Of a stretch of 64,000 bases of DNA, positions 26,181-34,972 are shown one piece after another. Under the pieces are notes generated by a model, which was not told the DNA's origin, did not search any database, and saw only the letters and a program-made list of their open reading frames with translations. The translations under genes were made by a program, and so were the position numbers. Source of the stretch: Paenibacillus bouchesdurhonensis (GTDB taxonomy: Bacteria; Bacillota; Bacilli; Paenibacillales; Paenibacillaceae); assembly GCF_900155685.1 (NCBI RefSeq), contig NZ_LT732547.1, positions 579,648 through 643,647 of the forward strand, written 5' to 3'. The stretch's first letter is position 1; each line of letters starts with the position of its first letter.

Positions 26181-28358
26181 ATGAGTAAGAAATGGCTAAG
26201 AAAGTGGCTTCAATATGCAGTCGTTGGCGCGCTAACAGTTACGACGGTTTTTGGCTTTAGTCCTTGGATGATGGCAAATGCGCATGCGGAGGAGCATCGG
26301 CCCCAGGCCGCTCTCGAGCTAAGTGCTGGGAATTCTGCAGCAACCGCTAGTGACAGTTTGCAGGTGACAGCTGCGCCGCTTACTGTGTCCGAGGCTATCG
26401 CCAAAGGAAATAATGGGGAAGCCGTCCAAGTTAGCGGTTATATTGTTGGACATGCTACCGGCTCGTTAACAGCGAAGTTTCAAAGTCCTTTTTCGAATGA
26501 TTACAATTTCTTGATCGCCGACGATCCAGCGGAGCAAAGCTCAGCTAAACTGATCGATGTGCAGATTCCCTCCAGTCTTAGAGCCGAATTTGGATTGCAG
26601 AGCAATCCGGGCTTGATCGGCGAGCGGGTAAATGTGGCGGGAAGCCTTGCAGCTTATAACAATTTCACCGGACTCAAAAGTGTGTCGACGATTCAGCTAG
26701 CCGATGCCGAGCAGCCGGAGCCGGGCGAAAATCCAGGAGAGCCAGGTGAAGAATCCCCTAGCGAGGAACCCCCGGGGCATGGAGGCATCCCGGCATTGCC
26801 TGATGGTACGGGCAAAAAAGTGATCTTCGATAATGCCCACGCCCAGACGGCCGGGGCTGCCGATTGGATCATCGACGGTGCATTTTCAGACTTCGCTGAT
26901 GGGCTGCGGGCGGCAGGATTTGCGGTAGAGTCACTGGAACGTGCTGCCCCCCATCAGTTCGATACTCCGGCGATTACGTATAACCGGCTCAAGGACTATG
27001 ACGTATTCGTCATCCCTGAAGCGAATATTCCCTTCAAGTCTGCAGAGCAGGAGGCGATCGTCCAGTATGTTCAAGACGGCGGCGCCGTATTCTTTATTGC
27101 GGATCACTATAATGCGGATCGCAATAAGAACCGTTGGGACTCCTCCGAGGTATTCAACGGGTATCGCCGTGGTGCCTATAGCAATCCGGCTAAAGGCATG
27201 AGCGTGGAAGAAGCGAGCTCGCCGGCAATGCAGAATGTGATCAGCTCGGATTGGCTTGCCGATCATTTCGGCGTGCGTTTCCGCTATAATGCGCTGGGCG
27301 ACGTAAATGCGACTGATATTGTCGTACCTTCGCAAGCGTTTGGAATTACGGCGGGCGTAAACGCCGTCGCGATGCATGCCGGTTCTACCCTGGCCATTAT
27401 CGACCCGACGAAGGCGAAGGGAATCGTATACGTACCTGCCGGGGTACCGAAATGGGGCAATGCTGTGGACAGCGGTGTTTATAACGGCGGCGGCCGTGCG
27501 GAAGGCCCATATGCGGCCATTGCCAAAATCGGGCTAGGCAAAGCAGCCTTCATCGGCGACTCCTCGCCCGTTGAGGATGCCACGCCGAAGTACGTCCGCG
27601 AAGAGAACGGCGCGAGAAAAACGACGTATGACGGCTTCAAGGAAGTGGATGACGGGGTATTCCTCGTTCAGGCCGTCAAATGGCTGGCTCATGACGAAAG
27701 CTACACTTCGCTAAGCCAAGTACCGGGACTTGTGCTTGATACGCCAACTCAGCTGCACGCGTACGAAATTCCTTCAGCCTCGACGGAGCCGGCGCCTGAG
27801 CCATGGTCAGCCCCGGCCGCAGGCTACAAATGGTATGACCCGTCAACATTCAAGCCGGGCTCCTATGGTTCTTCACAGCCGCCGGCGGTCGAACCGGTAT
27901 ATGCCTTCGTGCATCAATCGCAGCTGCCAAGCGCACAGGAATTTACGATCCGCTTAACCGCGGATGGCTTGAATCCAGGACAGACGGTATCCGGCCTTAA
28001 GGCCGGAATTTATCTCAGCGGCGGGGAGCAAATCGCACGGTTCAAAAATAGTGACGGCTCGTGGTCGGCCTACGGGTACAGTCCGGATTTCTCGCTGACA
28101 GCGAATAGTCAGGGTTACGCCTACAAAGACCTCACTGTCCAGCTTAAGCCGAACCAAGCTGGAGCGGCGACTCTACGGCTTAAGGCAGGCAGCGCCAACG
28201 TGATTACGAAGTCGGTAACGATAGCCAATGTAAACGCCGAGCCGTTGCCTCTGGCAAGCAGATCCCTGATCCACGAAGGAATGAGTGCCGCGTACGCTGC
28301 GATTTATTCTCAGCGTTTATTGAGCGAAGTTTATTTGATCGCCGCGAAAAGTGCATAA
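26181..28358 (+). CDS. exported protein with OB-fold-like and GATase-like domains, function unknown
   Basis: The 725-residue protein has a signal peptide (cut near ANAHA at 36). Residues about 65-175 look like the OB-fold-like DUF6359 domain found at the start of secreted nucleases such as YhcR (LTVSEAIAKGNNGEAVQVSG). A Pro/Glu/Gly linker runs to about 212. Residues 213-510 form a GATase-like (DUF4350/ThuA-like) domain with KVIFDNAHAQT, DYDVFVIPEANIPF and GGAVFFIADHYN. The last 200 residues are beta-rich. There is no SLH, LPxTG or lipobox. A catalytic role is not evident. A strong terminator follows at 28490. Confidence 0.85.
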   Translation: MSKKWLRKWLQYAVVGALTVTTVFGFSPWMMANAHAEEHRPQAALELSAGNSAATASDSLQVTAAPLTVSEAIAKGNNGEAVQVSGYIVGHATGSLTAKFQSPFSNDYNFLIADDPAEQSSAKLIDVQIPSSLRAEFGLQSNPGLIGERVNVAGSLAAYNNFTGLKSVSTIQLADAEQPEPGENPGEPGEESPSEEPPGHGGIPALPDGTGKKVIFDNAHAQTAGAADWIIDGAFSDFADGLRAAGFAVESLERAAPHQFDTPAITYNRLKDYDVFVIPEANIPFKSAEQEAIVQYVQDGGAVFFIADHYNADRNKNRWDSSEVFNGYRRGAYSNPAKGMSVEEASSPAMQNVISSDWLADHFGVRFRYNALGDVNATDIVVPSQAFGITAGVNAVAMHAGSTLAIIDPTKAKGIVYVPAGVPKWGNAVDSGVYNGGGRAEGPYAAIAKIGLGKAAFIGDSSPVEDATPKYVREENGARKTTYDGFKEVDDGVFLVQAVKWLAHDESYTSLSQVPGLVLDTPTQLHAYEIPSASTEPAPEPWSAPAAGYKWYDPSTFKPGSYGSSQPPAVEPVYAFVHQSQLPSAQEFTIRLTADGLNPGQTVSGLKAGIYLSGGEQIARFKNSDGSWSAYGYSPDFSLTANSQGYAYKDLTVQLKPNQAGAATLRLKAGSANVITKSVTIANVNAEPLPLASRSLIHEGMSAAYAAIYSQRLLSEVYLIAAKSA

Positions 28359-28375
28359 ACCTATTAATGCGCAAA

Positions 28376-28430
28376 ATGAAGTGCATGAAGTGGAGTGTAT
28401 GAAGTGAAGGTGTATGAAATGGAGTGCATA
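28376..28430 (+). repeat. degenerate 14-15-bp tandem repeats
   Basis: Units ATGAAGTGGAGTGT, ATGAAGTGAAGGTGT and ATGAAATGGAGTGC follow one another at 28385-28427, flanked by further partial copies (AATGAAGTGC before, ATACAGTATCAGC after). They begin about 20 bases after the stop of the 725-residue protein gene. Confidence 0.7.
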
Positions 28431-28489
28431 CAGTATCAGCAGAGCCGATCGCAGGGGAGGTGCGCTGTGCAGTCAGTTTAGGTTAAGTA

Positions 28490-28544
28490 AAGGGGTGTCC
28501 CAAAATCATCATAGATGATCGAGGGGCGCCCCTTATCCGTTTTT
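28490..28544 (+). terminator. terminator after the 725-residue protein gene
   Basis: AAGGGGTGTCCC (28490-28501) pairs with GGGGCGCCCCTT (28523-28534) with two G-T pairs. The loop itself contains a small ATCATC-ATA-GATGAT hairpin. TTTTT follows at 28540-28544. Confidence 0.7.
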
Positions 28545-28635
28545 AAATAGCTATCCGTTTCTTCCATCACTTTACTTCCTTGTCTGCCTACCATGCTCTA
28601 GTCCTATATAAGCTGAGTGCACTGAGATGCTGTGT

Positions 28636-28776
28636 GCAAAAATGCCATTCGCTAAGTTGTCATGCGCTAAAATGCCATACACTAAGCCGACTGCACACAA
28701 AGCTATCATACGCTAGGCTGTCATACACTCGTATGCACATTAAGCTGCCATACACCAAGCTGCTATGTCGTACACT
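28636..28776 (+). repeat. block of degenerate 15-bp repeats (CTGYCATACRCTAAG-like)
   Basis: About eight to nine variants of a 15-base unit occur in a row, for example ATGCCATTCGCTAAG, TTGTCATGCGCTAAA, ATGCCATACACTAAG, CTGTCATACACTC and CTGCCATACACCAAG. Unit lengths drift and no spacers exist, so it is not CRISPR. The surrounding stretch 28359-29271 (913 bases) has no gene I can support. It also holds a 14-base direct repeat AAAGGAACAAGTAC, twice near 29015-29045. Confidence 0.65.
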
Positions 28777-29271
28777 AGATGGAATCCATGTATTTAATTT
28801 TGCCCTAAACGAATGTTCGAGGGAATTAGATGGATCCTATGTACCTAAAGTTGAGAATCCATTCCATGATTGGCATATCCTCTATTTTAATGACATTAAA
28901 TCCAATAAATTCACTTTCCACGCCCCTCCCTCAGAAATTAACTACTATGAATCCATTTATACCAGCTGATCTATTAAAATGATGTGGGAAATAGATGTGG
29001 GGAAACGACGAATAAAGGAACAAGTACATAAAGGAACAAGTACGTAAATGTCCTATGAATACTGCTGTCCCCTCGCCACCCATATGGCCAATAGCTATCC
29101 AAGCATGCCCGGAGCACCTTATCGACAATCCTTTTTTGGGTATGCCCAGCTTGGATGTTATCCATACTATGTGCTGCCTTTTGCCGTTGCTTTGTGCCAG
29201 ATTCGCCATTCGGATATGATAATAATTAGAAATTAGAAAAGGTCAACAGCCATTTGGCGGAGGAGCGACGA

Positions 29272-30306
29272 ATGAACAAGGTAACGATGAAGGATATTGC
29301 CGAGGCGGCCAATGTGTCTTTGGCGACCGTGTCCTATGTGCTCAATAACAATACGAAGCAGAAAATAAGCGAGGAAACCCGTCAGCGGATTCTCGATATT
29401 TCCAAGGAGCTTCAATATGTGCCCAATATGGCCGCACGCAGCCTCGTTGGGAATACATCATCTAAGCTGGTCGCGATTGTTACGCTTAAGAACCACAATG
29501 ACAAGCCCTGGCATAGGAGCCGATACCATGATTTGACGATGAAGCTTCAGGAGCTGCTGAATGAGCAGGGCTACGATGTGATCGTGGCAGGGACGGACAG
29601 CGTGCAGGTCGAGCTGGACATTATTCTAAAAAGAAAGCTCGATGCGCTGTTCATCATGGATGTGCCTGAGCAGCATTTTTTCAATATTTCACGCAAATTT
29701 ACCGTACCGATTATCGTCATTGATAGCTATATCGAGGATAAGATGTTCCGAAAGGTCGTTTCCGACTATAGATCTGCGATAAAGCGGGCCAGAGAAATCA
29801 TTGCTGCGCGAGCCTCGGGGAGTCACGCAGGTAATACTAGCGGAGGGATGAGTGGGAAGATTAACAATAATATTAATGAACGGACTAGCGAAGGGATGAA
29901 CGAGCAGCTTGCCGAACAAGAACCATTTCTAGTAACCGGGAAATTTAATAACGATGGGATGGCGAACGCTGTTAAGGAATCTTTTCGCCCGGAGCACGTA
30001 TATGAGATGGAGACGCGGGAAGGACTAGAGCGGTATATTCGAGCCCGCCGGGGGAACCCGGGAATTTTCATTAATGAGTGGCTCGCGGTAATGGCAGCGC
30101 CTTATATGAAAGCCGAGGATATGGTCGTGATTGTAAATTCCGGGGCAGAGTACTTGCTCCCAAGCGGGGTGCGGCGCATTGTGTATGATAACGAAGATAA
30201 GGCTCGGACAGCTATTGTCGTAATGGAGAAGCTGCTCCGCAAGGAATATGATGAGATTGAGGATTATAATTTCGTTGGTCCTTCTATTGGCGAATCGGCG
30301 GATTGA
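29272..30306 (+). CDS. LacI family transcriptional regulator
   Basis: The 344-residue protein has a LacI helix-turn-helix and hinge at residues 3-60 (VTMKDIAEAANVSLATVSYV, then PNMAARSLVG) and a periplasmic-binding-like sensor domain after it. The sensor is interrupted around residues 180-215 by a Gly/Ser/Asn/Glu-rich stretch (HAGNTSGGMSGKINNNINER) not usual in the family. ATG 29272 follows GGAGGAG (29259-29265). Its stop overlaps the promoter of the pullulanase gene, and a palindrome (TTAAGCGTTTAA) lies between them, so control of pullulanase is likely. Confidence 0.9.
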   Translation: MNKVTMKDIAEAANVSLATVSYVLNNNTKQKISEETRQRILDISKELQYVPNMAARSLVGNTSSKLVAIVTLKNHNDKPWHRSRYHDLTMKLQELLNEQGYDVIVAGTDSVQVELDIILKRKLDALFIMDVPEQHFFNISRKFTVPIIVIDSYIEDKMFRKVVSDYRSAIKRAREIIAARASGSHAGNTSGGMSGKINNNINERTSEGMNEQLAEQEPFLVTGKFNNDGMANAVKESFRPEHVYEMETREGLERYIRARRGNPGIFINEWLAVMAAPYMKAEDMVVIVNSGAEYLLPSGVRRIVYDNEDKARTAIVVMEKLLRKEYDEIEDYNFVGPSIGESAD

Positions 30307-30332
30307 CACTTCGGATTGAGTGGTGATATAAT
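30303..30332 (+). promoter_or_regulatory. sigma-A promoter of the pullulanase gene
   Basis: TTGACA (30303-30308) and TATAAT (30327-30332) are both perfect and 18 bp apart, starting within the stop codon of the LacI gene. The start site near 30339 is just before the operator at 30351. Confidence 0.85.
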
Positions 30333-30350
30333 GCCGCTCATGCAAAGGAC

Positions 30351-30367
30351 TTAAGCGTTTAAGTTAT
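30351..30367 (+). promoter_or_regulatory. operator TTAAGCGTTTAAGTTAT
   Basis: The palindromic TTAAGCGTTTAA (30351-30362) followed by GTTAT lies about 12 bases after the predicted start site, a roadblock position. A nearly identical 17-base copy (one base different) lies before the amylopullulanase gene at 49497-49513. The central CG fits LacI-family operators. Confidence 0.7.
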
Positions 30368-30397
30368 CCGTTATATTTCGTGATTGGAGTGAATCGA

Positions 30398-32371
30398 TTG
30401 GCGGTACAACGAGAGCATGACGTAGTCGTCGATTATGGTGACCTCGCAGTAACAGGAGGGATATCCGTCTTCGATGAGCGATTTGATGAATTGTTCAATT
30501 ATGACGGTGATGACCTGGGTGTAACGTATACGTCGAAGGAGAGTAAGTTCCGGCTGTGGGCACCGACAGCTTCGGAGGCGGAAGTTGTATTCTACGAGGG
30601 ATGGAAAGAGAAGGAGCCTGCACAGACGCTTGCTATGAAGCGTGATGTTCAGGGCACCTGGATATTGATCGCAGAAGGAGATCACCAGGGGCGGTTCTAT
30701 ACGTATCGCGTAAAAATCGGGCAGGACTGGAATGAAGCAGCCGATCCTTATGCTAGAGCCGTAGGAGTAAATGGAGATCGGGCGGCTATTATCGATTTGC
30801 AAAGCACCAATCCGGAGCATTGGGAGAATGATCACAAGCCGCCTTTTGAGGCTGCCGTCGATGCGGTCATTTACGAGCTGCATGTAAAGGATCTGTCCAG
30901 TCATCCTCACAGCGGCATTGCGCATAAGGGGAAATTTCTTGGGCTTACGGAGAGCGGGACAAGAGGGCCGGGAAATATTGCAACAGGCGTGGATCATATT
31001 GCTGCGTTAGGCGTGACGCATATTCAGCTCCTGCCGATTTACGATTACGCCACCGAAAGCGTCGACGAGACGAAGCTCGATCAGCCACAATACAATTGGG
31101 GATATGATCCCAAGAACTACAACGTTCCCGAAGGCTCCTATGCTACGGATCCTTACATTCCCGGCCTGCGGATTGCCGAGCTTAAACAAACCATTCAGGC
31201 TTTGCATGAGCGAGGATTGCGCGTCATTATGGACGTCGTATACAATCATGTCTACGACTGGTATCTAATCAATTTTACCAAGCTTGTACCCGGTTATTAT
31301 TTGCGCTACAAAGAGGATGGAACACTTTCCGACGGTTCGTTCTGCGGCAATGAATGCGCTTCTGAACGACCGATGATGAGGAAATTCATCGTGGACTCGG
31401 TTCTGTACTGGGCAACGGAATATCATATCGACGGCTTTCGATTCGATCTGATGGGTTTGATGGACATCGAGACGATGAATGAGATCCGGAGACGCCTGGA
31501 TGCTGTCGATCCTTCGCTTATCATGATCGGGGAAGGCTGGATAATGAACACGGTTCTTCCCGAAGAGAGCAGGGCGCACCAGAACAACGCAGCCAAGCTC
31601 CCTCGGATCGGGCACTTCAATGATGATTACCGGGACGCGATCAAAGGAAACATTTTCTATTTTGATCAAAAAGGATTCATTAGCGGCGGTGTCGGATTCG
31701 AGGAGCTAATACGGAGTGGAATCGCAGGAGCCATTGCGTATGATGACCAGACCCGTAATTTTGCCAATGAGCCTGAGCAGACGGTGAACTATGTCGAATG
31801 TCATGATAACCATACCTTATGGGATAAAATCGTACTGTCCACAGCGCAGGAGTCGGAGGAGCGCCGTATCCGTATGCATCGTTTGGCCTCAGCGATGACT
31901 TTGACCAGCCAAGGAATTCCCTTTCTGCATGCAGGACAGGAATTCATGAGAACGAAGGACGGAGAAGAGAACAGCTACAAATCTCCAATAGAGTTGAACT
32001 GGCTCGACTGGGAGCGCTGTGCGGCAAATCAAGATAATGTAGCATATATGCGAGAATTGATTGCATTGCGCAAAAGTCATCCTGCTTTTCGCCTACGGAC
32101 CGCAGAGCAAATTCGCGAGCATTTACGCTTCGAATCGGCGCCGGAGCATTGCGTAGCCTATACGCTGCGCAACCATGCAGGCGGGGATGCCGCTCAGCAT
32201 ATTTATGTGCTGTATAACGCCAGGATTGAACCGGTTCAGGCAGATCTGCCTGAGCTGGGGGAATGGTCGATCCGCTTTGGAGGCGAGCACGTCGCCGTGC
32301 TGGAGGGCAATCGCTTGGAGGCGGACGGTATCGGCATGATTGTTCTTGTGGCTCAAGGAGACCGCAGTTAA
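30398..32371 (+). CDS. pulA: type I pullulanase, cytoplasmic (GH13_14)
   Basis: Pullulanase cleaves alpha-1,6 branches in pullulan and branched maltodextrins. The 657-residue protein has no signal peptide, an N-terminal CBM48-like domain (about 45-150), the type I signature YNWGYDPKNYNVPEG, and the GH13 catalytic residues D350 in FRFDLMGLMD, E379 in MIGEGWIM and D470 in CHDNHTLWD. TTG 30398 is preferred because GGAG (30386-30389) is eight bases upstream; the GTG at 30380 precedes that site. It corresponds to the debranching step after uptake of branched dextrins. It has its own promoter and operator after the LacI gene. Confidence 0.94.
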   Translation: MAVQREHDVVVDYGDLAVTGGISVFDERFDELFNYDGDDLGVTYTSKESKFRLWAPTASEAEVVFYEGWKEKEPAQTLAMKRDVQGTWILIAEGDHQGRFYTYRVKIGQDWNEAADPYARAVGVNGDRAAIIDLQSTNPEHWENDHKPPFEAAVDAVIYELHVKDLSSHPHSGIAHKGKFLGLTESGTRGPGNIATGVDHIAALGVTHIQLLPIYDYATESVDETKLDQPQYNWGYDPKNYNVPEGSYATDPYIPGLRIAELKQTIQALHERGLRVIMDVVYNHVYDWYLINFTKLVPGYYLRYKEDGTLSDGSFCGNECASERPMMRKFIVDSVLYWATEYHIDGFRFDLMGLMDIETMNEIRRRLDAVDPSLIMIGEGWIMNTVLPEESRAHQNNAAKLPRIGHFNDDYRDAIKGNIFYFDQKGFISGGVGFEELIRSGIAGAIAYDDQTRNFANEPEQTVNYVECHDNHTLWDKIVLSTAQESEERRIRMHRLASAMTLTSQGIPFLHAGQEFMRTKDGEENSYKSPIELNWLDWERCAANQDNVAYMRELIALRKSHPAFRLRTAEQIREHLRFESAPEHCVAYTLRNHAGGDAAQHIYVLYNARIEPVQADLPELGEWSIRFGGEHVAVLEGNRLEADGIGMIVLVAQGDRS

Positions 32372-32514
32372 CTAACGATCGAATGCTAGGCGGCAGTTTT
32401 AACAGTACGTTAGCAACTCAACATCATATTGAAAATAATCATTGCACAAAATATAGTTATTAAGAAGATTAAAAATTGAATTAAGCTGTGCAATTAGAAA
32501 TAGGAGATGATGAG

Positions 32515-33093
32515 ATGAAAACGATCTGTGTCTTTGCAGGCTCGAATCTAGGTACACATGAGGACTATAAGCAGGCAGCCATACAGCTGGGAAGTTATTT
32601 GGCGGGCCATCAATATCGTTTAGTGTACGGCGGTTCCCGAATCGGTCTTATGGGCGAAGCAGCCAATGCCGCCATGACAGCGGGCGGAGAAGTGATTGGC
32701 GTCATGCCATCAGGATTGTTTGCAGGCGAGATGGTGCATCGGGAGCTGACCCAGCTAATCGAAGTGGACGGCATGCATGCGCGAAAAGCGAAAATGGGCG
32801 AGCTGGCCGACGGATTCATCGCACTGCCTGGCGGCTTTGGAACGTATGAGGAACTCTTTGAGGTGCTATGCTGGTCTCAAATCGGTATCCACAAGAAGCC
32901 GATCGGTCTTTTGAATATACGAGGCTTTTATGATCCGCTGATGCAAATGGTTGAGCATAGCATCAAAGAGGGCTTCTCAAATTCTTCTCATCTCAGCCTG
33001 ATTAATATCTCCCCAGAACCTGCCGAATTACTACAAATGATGGAGTCCTATGAGCCGCAGGCTTTGGACAAAAAGTGGAAAGAGCTCGCTTAA
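32515..33093 (+). CDS. LOG family protein (TIGR00730 type)
   Basis: The 192-residue protein has the LOG (Lonely Guy) motif pair [10 protein letters not shown] (about residues 104-113) and GGSRIGLMG near residue 40. Family members act as cytokinin riboside 5'-monophosphate phosphoribohydrolases or nucleotide N-glycosidases. ATG 32515 follows AGGAG (32502-32506) at eight bases. It follows pullulanase with a 143-base gap without a clear terminator. A link to sugar use is not evident. Confidence 0.93.
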   Translation: MKTICVFAGSNLGTHEDYKQAAIQLGSYLAGHQYRLVYGGSRIGLMGEAANAAMTAGGEVIGVMPSGLFAGEMVHRELTQLIEVDGMHARKAKMGELADGFIALPGGFGTYEELFEVLCWSQIGIHKKPIGLLNIRGFYDPLMQMVEHSIKEGFSNSSHLSLINISPEPAELLQMMESYEPQALDKKWKELA

Positions 33094-33337
33094 GTCAGTT
33101 ACTTCGTTTCACGATTAGAATTCGGCGGCGGTAGGCAGCTGAGAATTGAGCGGTTATTTGCAGGATGCCGTTAAGTACGGAGCATTTTAAATAACTGTTA
33201 GGCCCTGAAGGTACGCCGCCGGATTCGTTATATGAGACGTAAGTCCAAGCATGCCCCGAACCACACCTTGTGCGCTCACAATGAACTAACCGGGCAATCA
33301 AGACAGGTATTAACTTTTTCGAATTTAAAAAATTAAG

Positions 33338-33367
33338 TTGACACCGTGATAAAGGCATATTTATAAT
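33338..33367 (+). promoter_or_regulatory. sigma-A promoter of the galactan-use operon
   Basis: TTGACA (33338-33343) and TATAAT (33362-33367) are perfect hexamers 18 bp apart. The predicted start is near 33374, seven bases before the first operator. The rest of the 448-base gap 33094-33541 carries only the operators and no supportable gene. Confidence 0.85.
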
Positions 33368-33380
33368 GTGGTTACAGCGA

Positions 33381-33396
33381 ATGAAACCCCTTACAT
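33381..33396 (+). promoter_or_regulatory. operator O1 ATGAAACCCCTTACAT
   Basis: This 16-base near-palindrome (ATGWAA / TTWCAT half-sites) lies just after the predicted start site. It is one of four copies in the window; the others are at 33457, 33471 and 43823. It is probably the target of the LacI regulator at 43905. Confidence 0.75.
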
Positions 33397-33456
33397 TTCT
33401 ATTGGGTCATGTGTGGGAAGCTTTATCAGCAGCTAGACATTATTTTTTTGGACAAA

Positions 33457-33486
33457 ATGAAACCCATTACATGAAACCCATTTCAT
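33457..33486 (+). promoter_or_regulatory. operators O2 and O3, two overlapping copies
   Basis: ATGAAACCCATTACAT (33457-33472) and ATGAAACCCATTTCAT (33471-33486) share two bases. They lie 76 and 90 bases from O1, which would allow looping or cooperative binding across the 5' leader of the operon. Confidence 0.75.
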
Positions 33487-33541
33487 TGCGTTGGGAGCAT
33501 GGGTATTCGCTGCAAATTGAACCTTGTGGGAGGTCGTAAAG

Positions 33542-34858
33542 ATGAAGAGATGGGTAACGGTAATGGCTGGCATCCTTTTGCTTGTAGGCGTACTGGCTGG
33601 CTGTTCCGGCAGCAATGGAGGCAATGCTGGTTCTTCTTCGCCAGCCGACGGTACGAATTCATCTGCCAAGGATAATGGCAAGTCAGACGGCAAGCCGGTT
33701 GAGCTCACGATGACGATTTGGGGATCAGAGGACGAGAAGAAGATTTATGAAGAGCGTCTGGAGATTGTTAAGGGAAAGCTTCCGAACATTCAAGTCAACG
33801 TCATGCTCGTTGCCGGTGACTATGACCAAAAGGTACAGACGATGATCGCTGGCGGAACGCCGCCGGATATTATGATGATTGCCGAGAATTTTCAGACCTA
33901 TGCTTCGAAGAATCAAATTATCCCACTGGATGAATTCATTACAGCCCACGGCCTTGATATGGGAGACAGATACTCGGACGATATTGCCAATCTGATGAAA
34001 TACGATGGCAAGCAGTATGGGCTAACCGACCGAGCGGGCGCGATGGTACTGTTCTACAACAAGGATCTGTTTGATGCGGCGGGCGTCGATTATCCGACCA
34101 AGGATTGGACGCAGCAGGATCTGATGGATGCGGCACAACGCTTAACCGTGAAGGAGAACGGCCAAACAGTGCAGTGGGGCTATTACCCTGGCAGCTGGTG
34201 GCCGCAATGGATGCAGCTCGTATACCAAAATGGGGGGGCGCTTTTCGATAGCGAGAAGAAGCCAACCTTCGACACGACTGAAGTAAGGGATGCGCTCCAG
34301 TTCCTTAATGACCTGACCTTTACCCACGGAGCGGGGCCGACACCAGCTGAAATTGCTGACCTGGGCAACGTTGGGCCGGATCCGCTCTTTGCTCAAGGGA
34401 AAATTGCGATGGAAACGACAGGCTTCTGGAATATTGCTTCTCTATCCAAAGTAGAAGGAATCGACTGGGATATCGCGCCGATCTGGGGAGCGACGAACGC
34501 CTTCTTCAACGGCTTTACCATTACGAAGACTTCCAAGCACCAGGAAGAGGCCTTCAAAGTTATTGAAGCGCTTACAACATTAGAGGCTCAAATGCCGATC
34601 GTTAAGCACGGTCAGGATGCTCCGGCAACGAAGGCTGCCCTGACGAGCGATGAGTTTCTGAATGCAGATTACGGCGGCAAGAAGATCAATATGGCTGCAT
34701 TTAGCGAATCCCGCATTTATGATCAGCCGCTTAATCCGAAGTGGAATGAAATGATGAAGGTGATCGACGATAAGCTAGGGGTTTACTTCAATAACAAAAG
34801 CTCGCTGGACGACACCGTGACTCAAATTCAAAAAGGACTTAACGATCTTTACAAATAG
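33542..34858 (+). CDS. sugar ABC transporter substrate-binding lipoprotein
   Basis: The 438-residue protein is an extracellular solute-binding protein of the carbohydrate type (cluster B). It has a lipoprotein signal with lipobox VLAGC (C21), a Ser/Gly/Asn-rich tether, and binding-domain patterns such as VELTMTIWGSEDEKKIYEER and GGTPPDIMMI. ATG 33542 follows GGGAGG (33528-33533) at eight bases. As first gene of the operon with two permeases, a GH30 and a GH35, it probably captures beta-galacto-oligosaccharides; the ligand is inferred from these neighbours. Confidence 0.93.
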   Translation: MKRWVTVMAGILLLVGVLAGCSGSNGGNAGSSSPADGTNSSAKDNGKSDGKPVELTMTIWGSEDEKKIYEERLEIVKGKLPNIQVNVMLVAGDYDQKVQTMIAGGTPPDIMMIAENFQTYASKNQIIPLDEFITAHGLDMGDRYSDDIANLMKYDGKQYGLTDRAGAMVLFYNKDLFDAAGVDYPTKDWTQQDLMDAAQRLTVKENGQTVQWGYYPGSWWPQWMQLVYQNGGALFDSEKKPTFDTTEVRDALQFLNDLTFTHGAGPTPAEIADLGNVGPDPLFAQGKIAMETTGFWNIASLSKVEGIDWDIAPIWGATNAFFNGFTITKTSKHQEEAFKVIEALTTLEAQMPIVKHGQDAPATKAALTSDEFLNADYGGKKINMAAFSESRIYDQPLNPKWNEMMKVIDDKLGVYFNNKSSLDDTVTQIQKGLNDLYK

Positions 34859-34972
34859 CAGCACGAAGTTCAATTGCTTTTTAGCATAAGGAGGGAGGGA
34901 CGGGAGGAAGAGGGTCTGAATCGCTGAATCTCGTTCCTGGCTATCCACAGGCATCCGACTGGAGGAATCTGC

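Noticed and set aside
28636..28776. possible CRISPR array
   Set aside because: Units are directly adjacent, degenerate and about 15 bases long, with no unique spacers and no cas genes nearby.
28580..28969. 129-codon frame through the 15-bp repeats
   Set aside because: It reads as five-residue repeats with many Cys, His and Leu, lacks a convincing start site, and owes its openness to the repeat. It may be a relic but is not a supportable gene.
29048..29236. 62-codon frame with many Tyr and Cys residues
   Set aside because: The only Shine-Dalgarno-like sequence is far from the ATG and there is no family resemblance. The chance level is high in a gene-free gap.
33095..33358. 87-codon minus-strand frame in the gap before the galactan operon
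   Set aside because: It shares a 13-base word (TCCAAGCATGCCC) with the gap at 29098, which drew attention, but no longer similarity exists and the frame ends within the promoter region of the operon.
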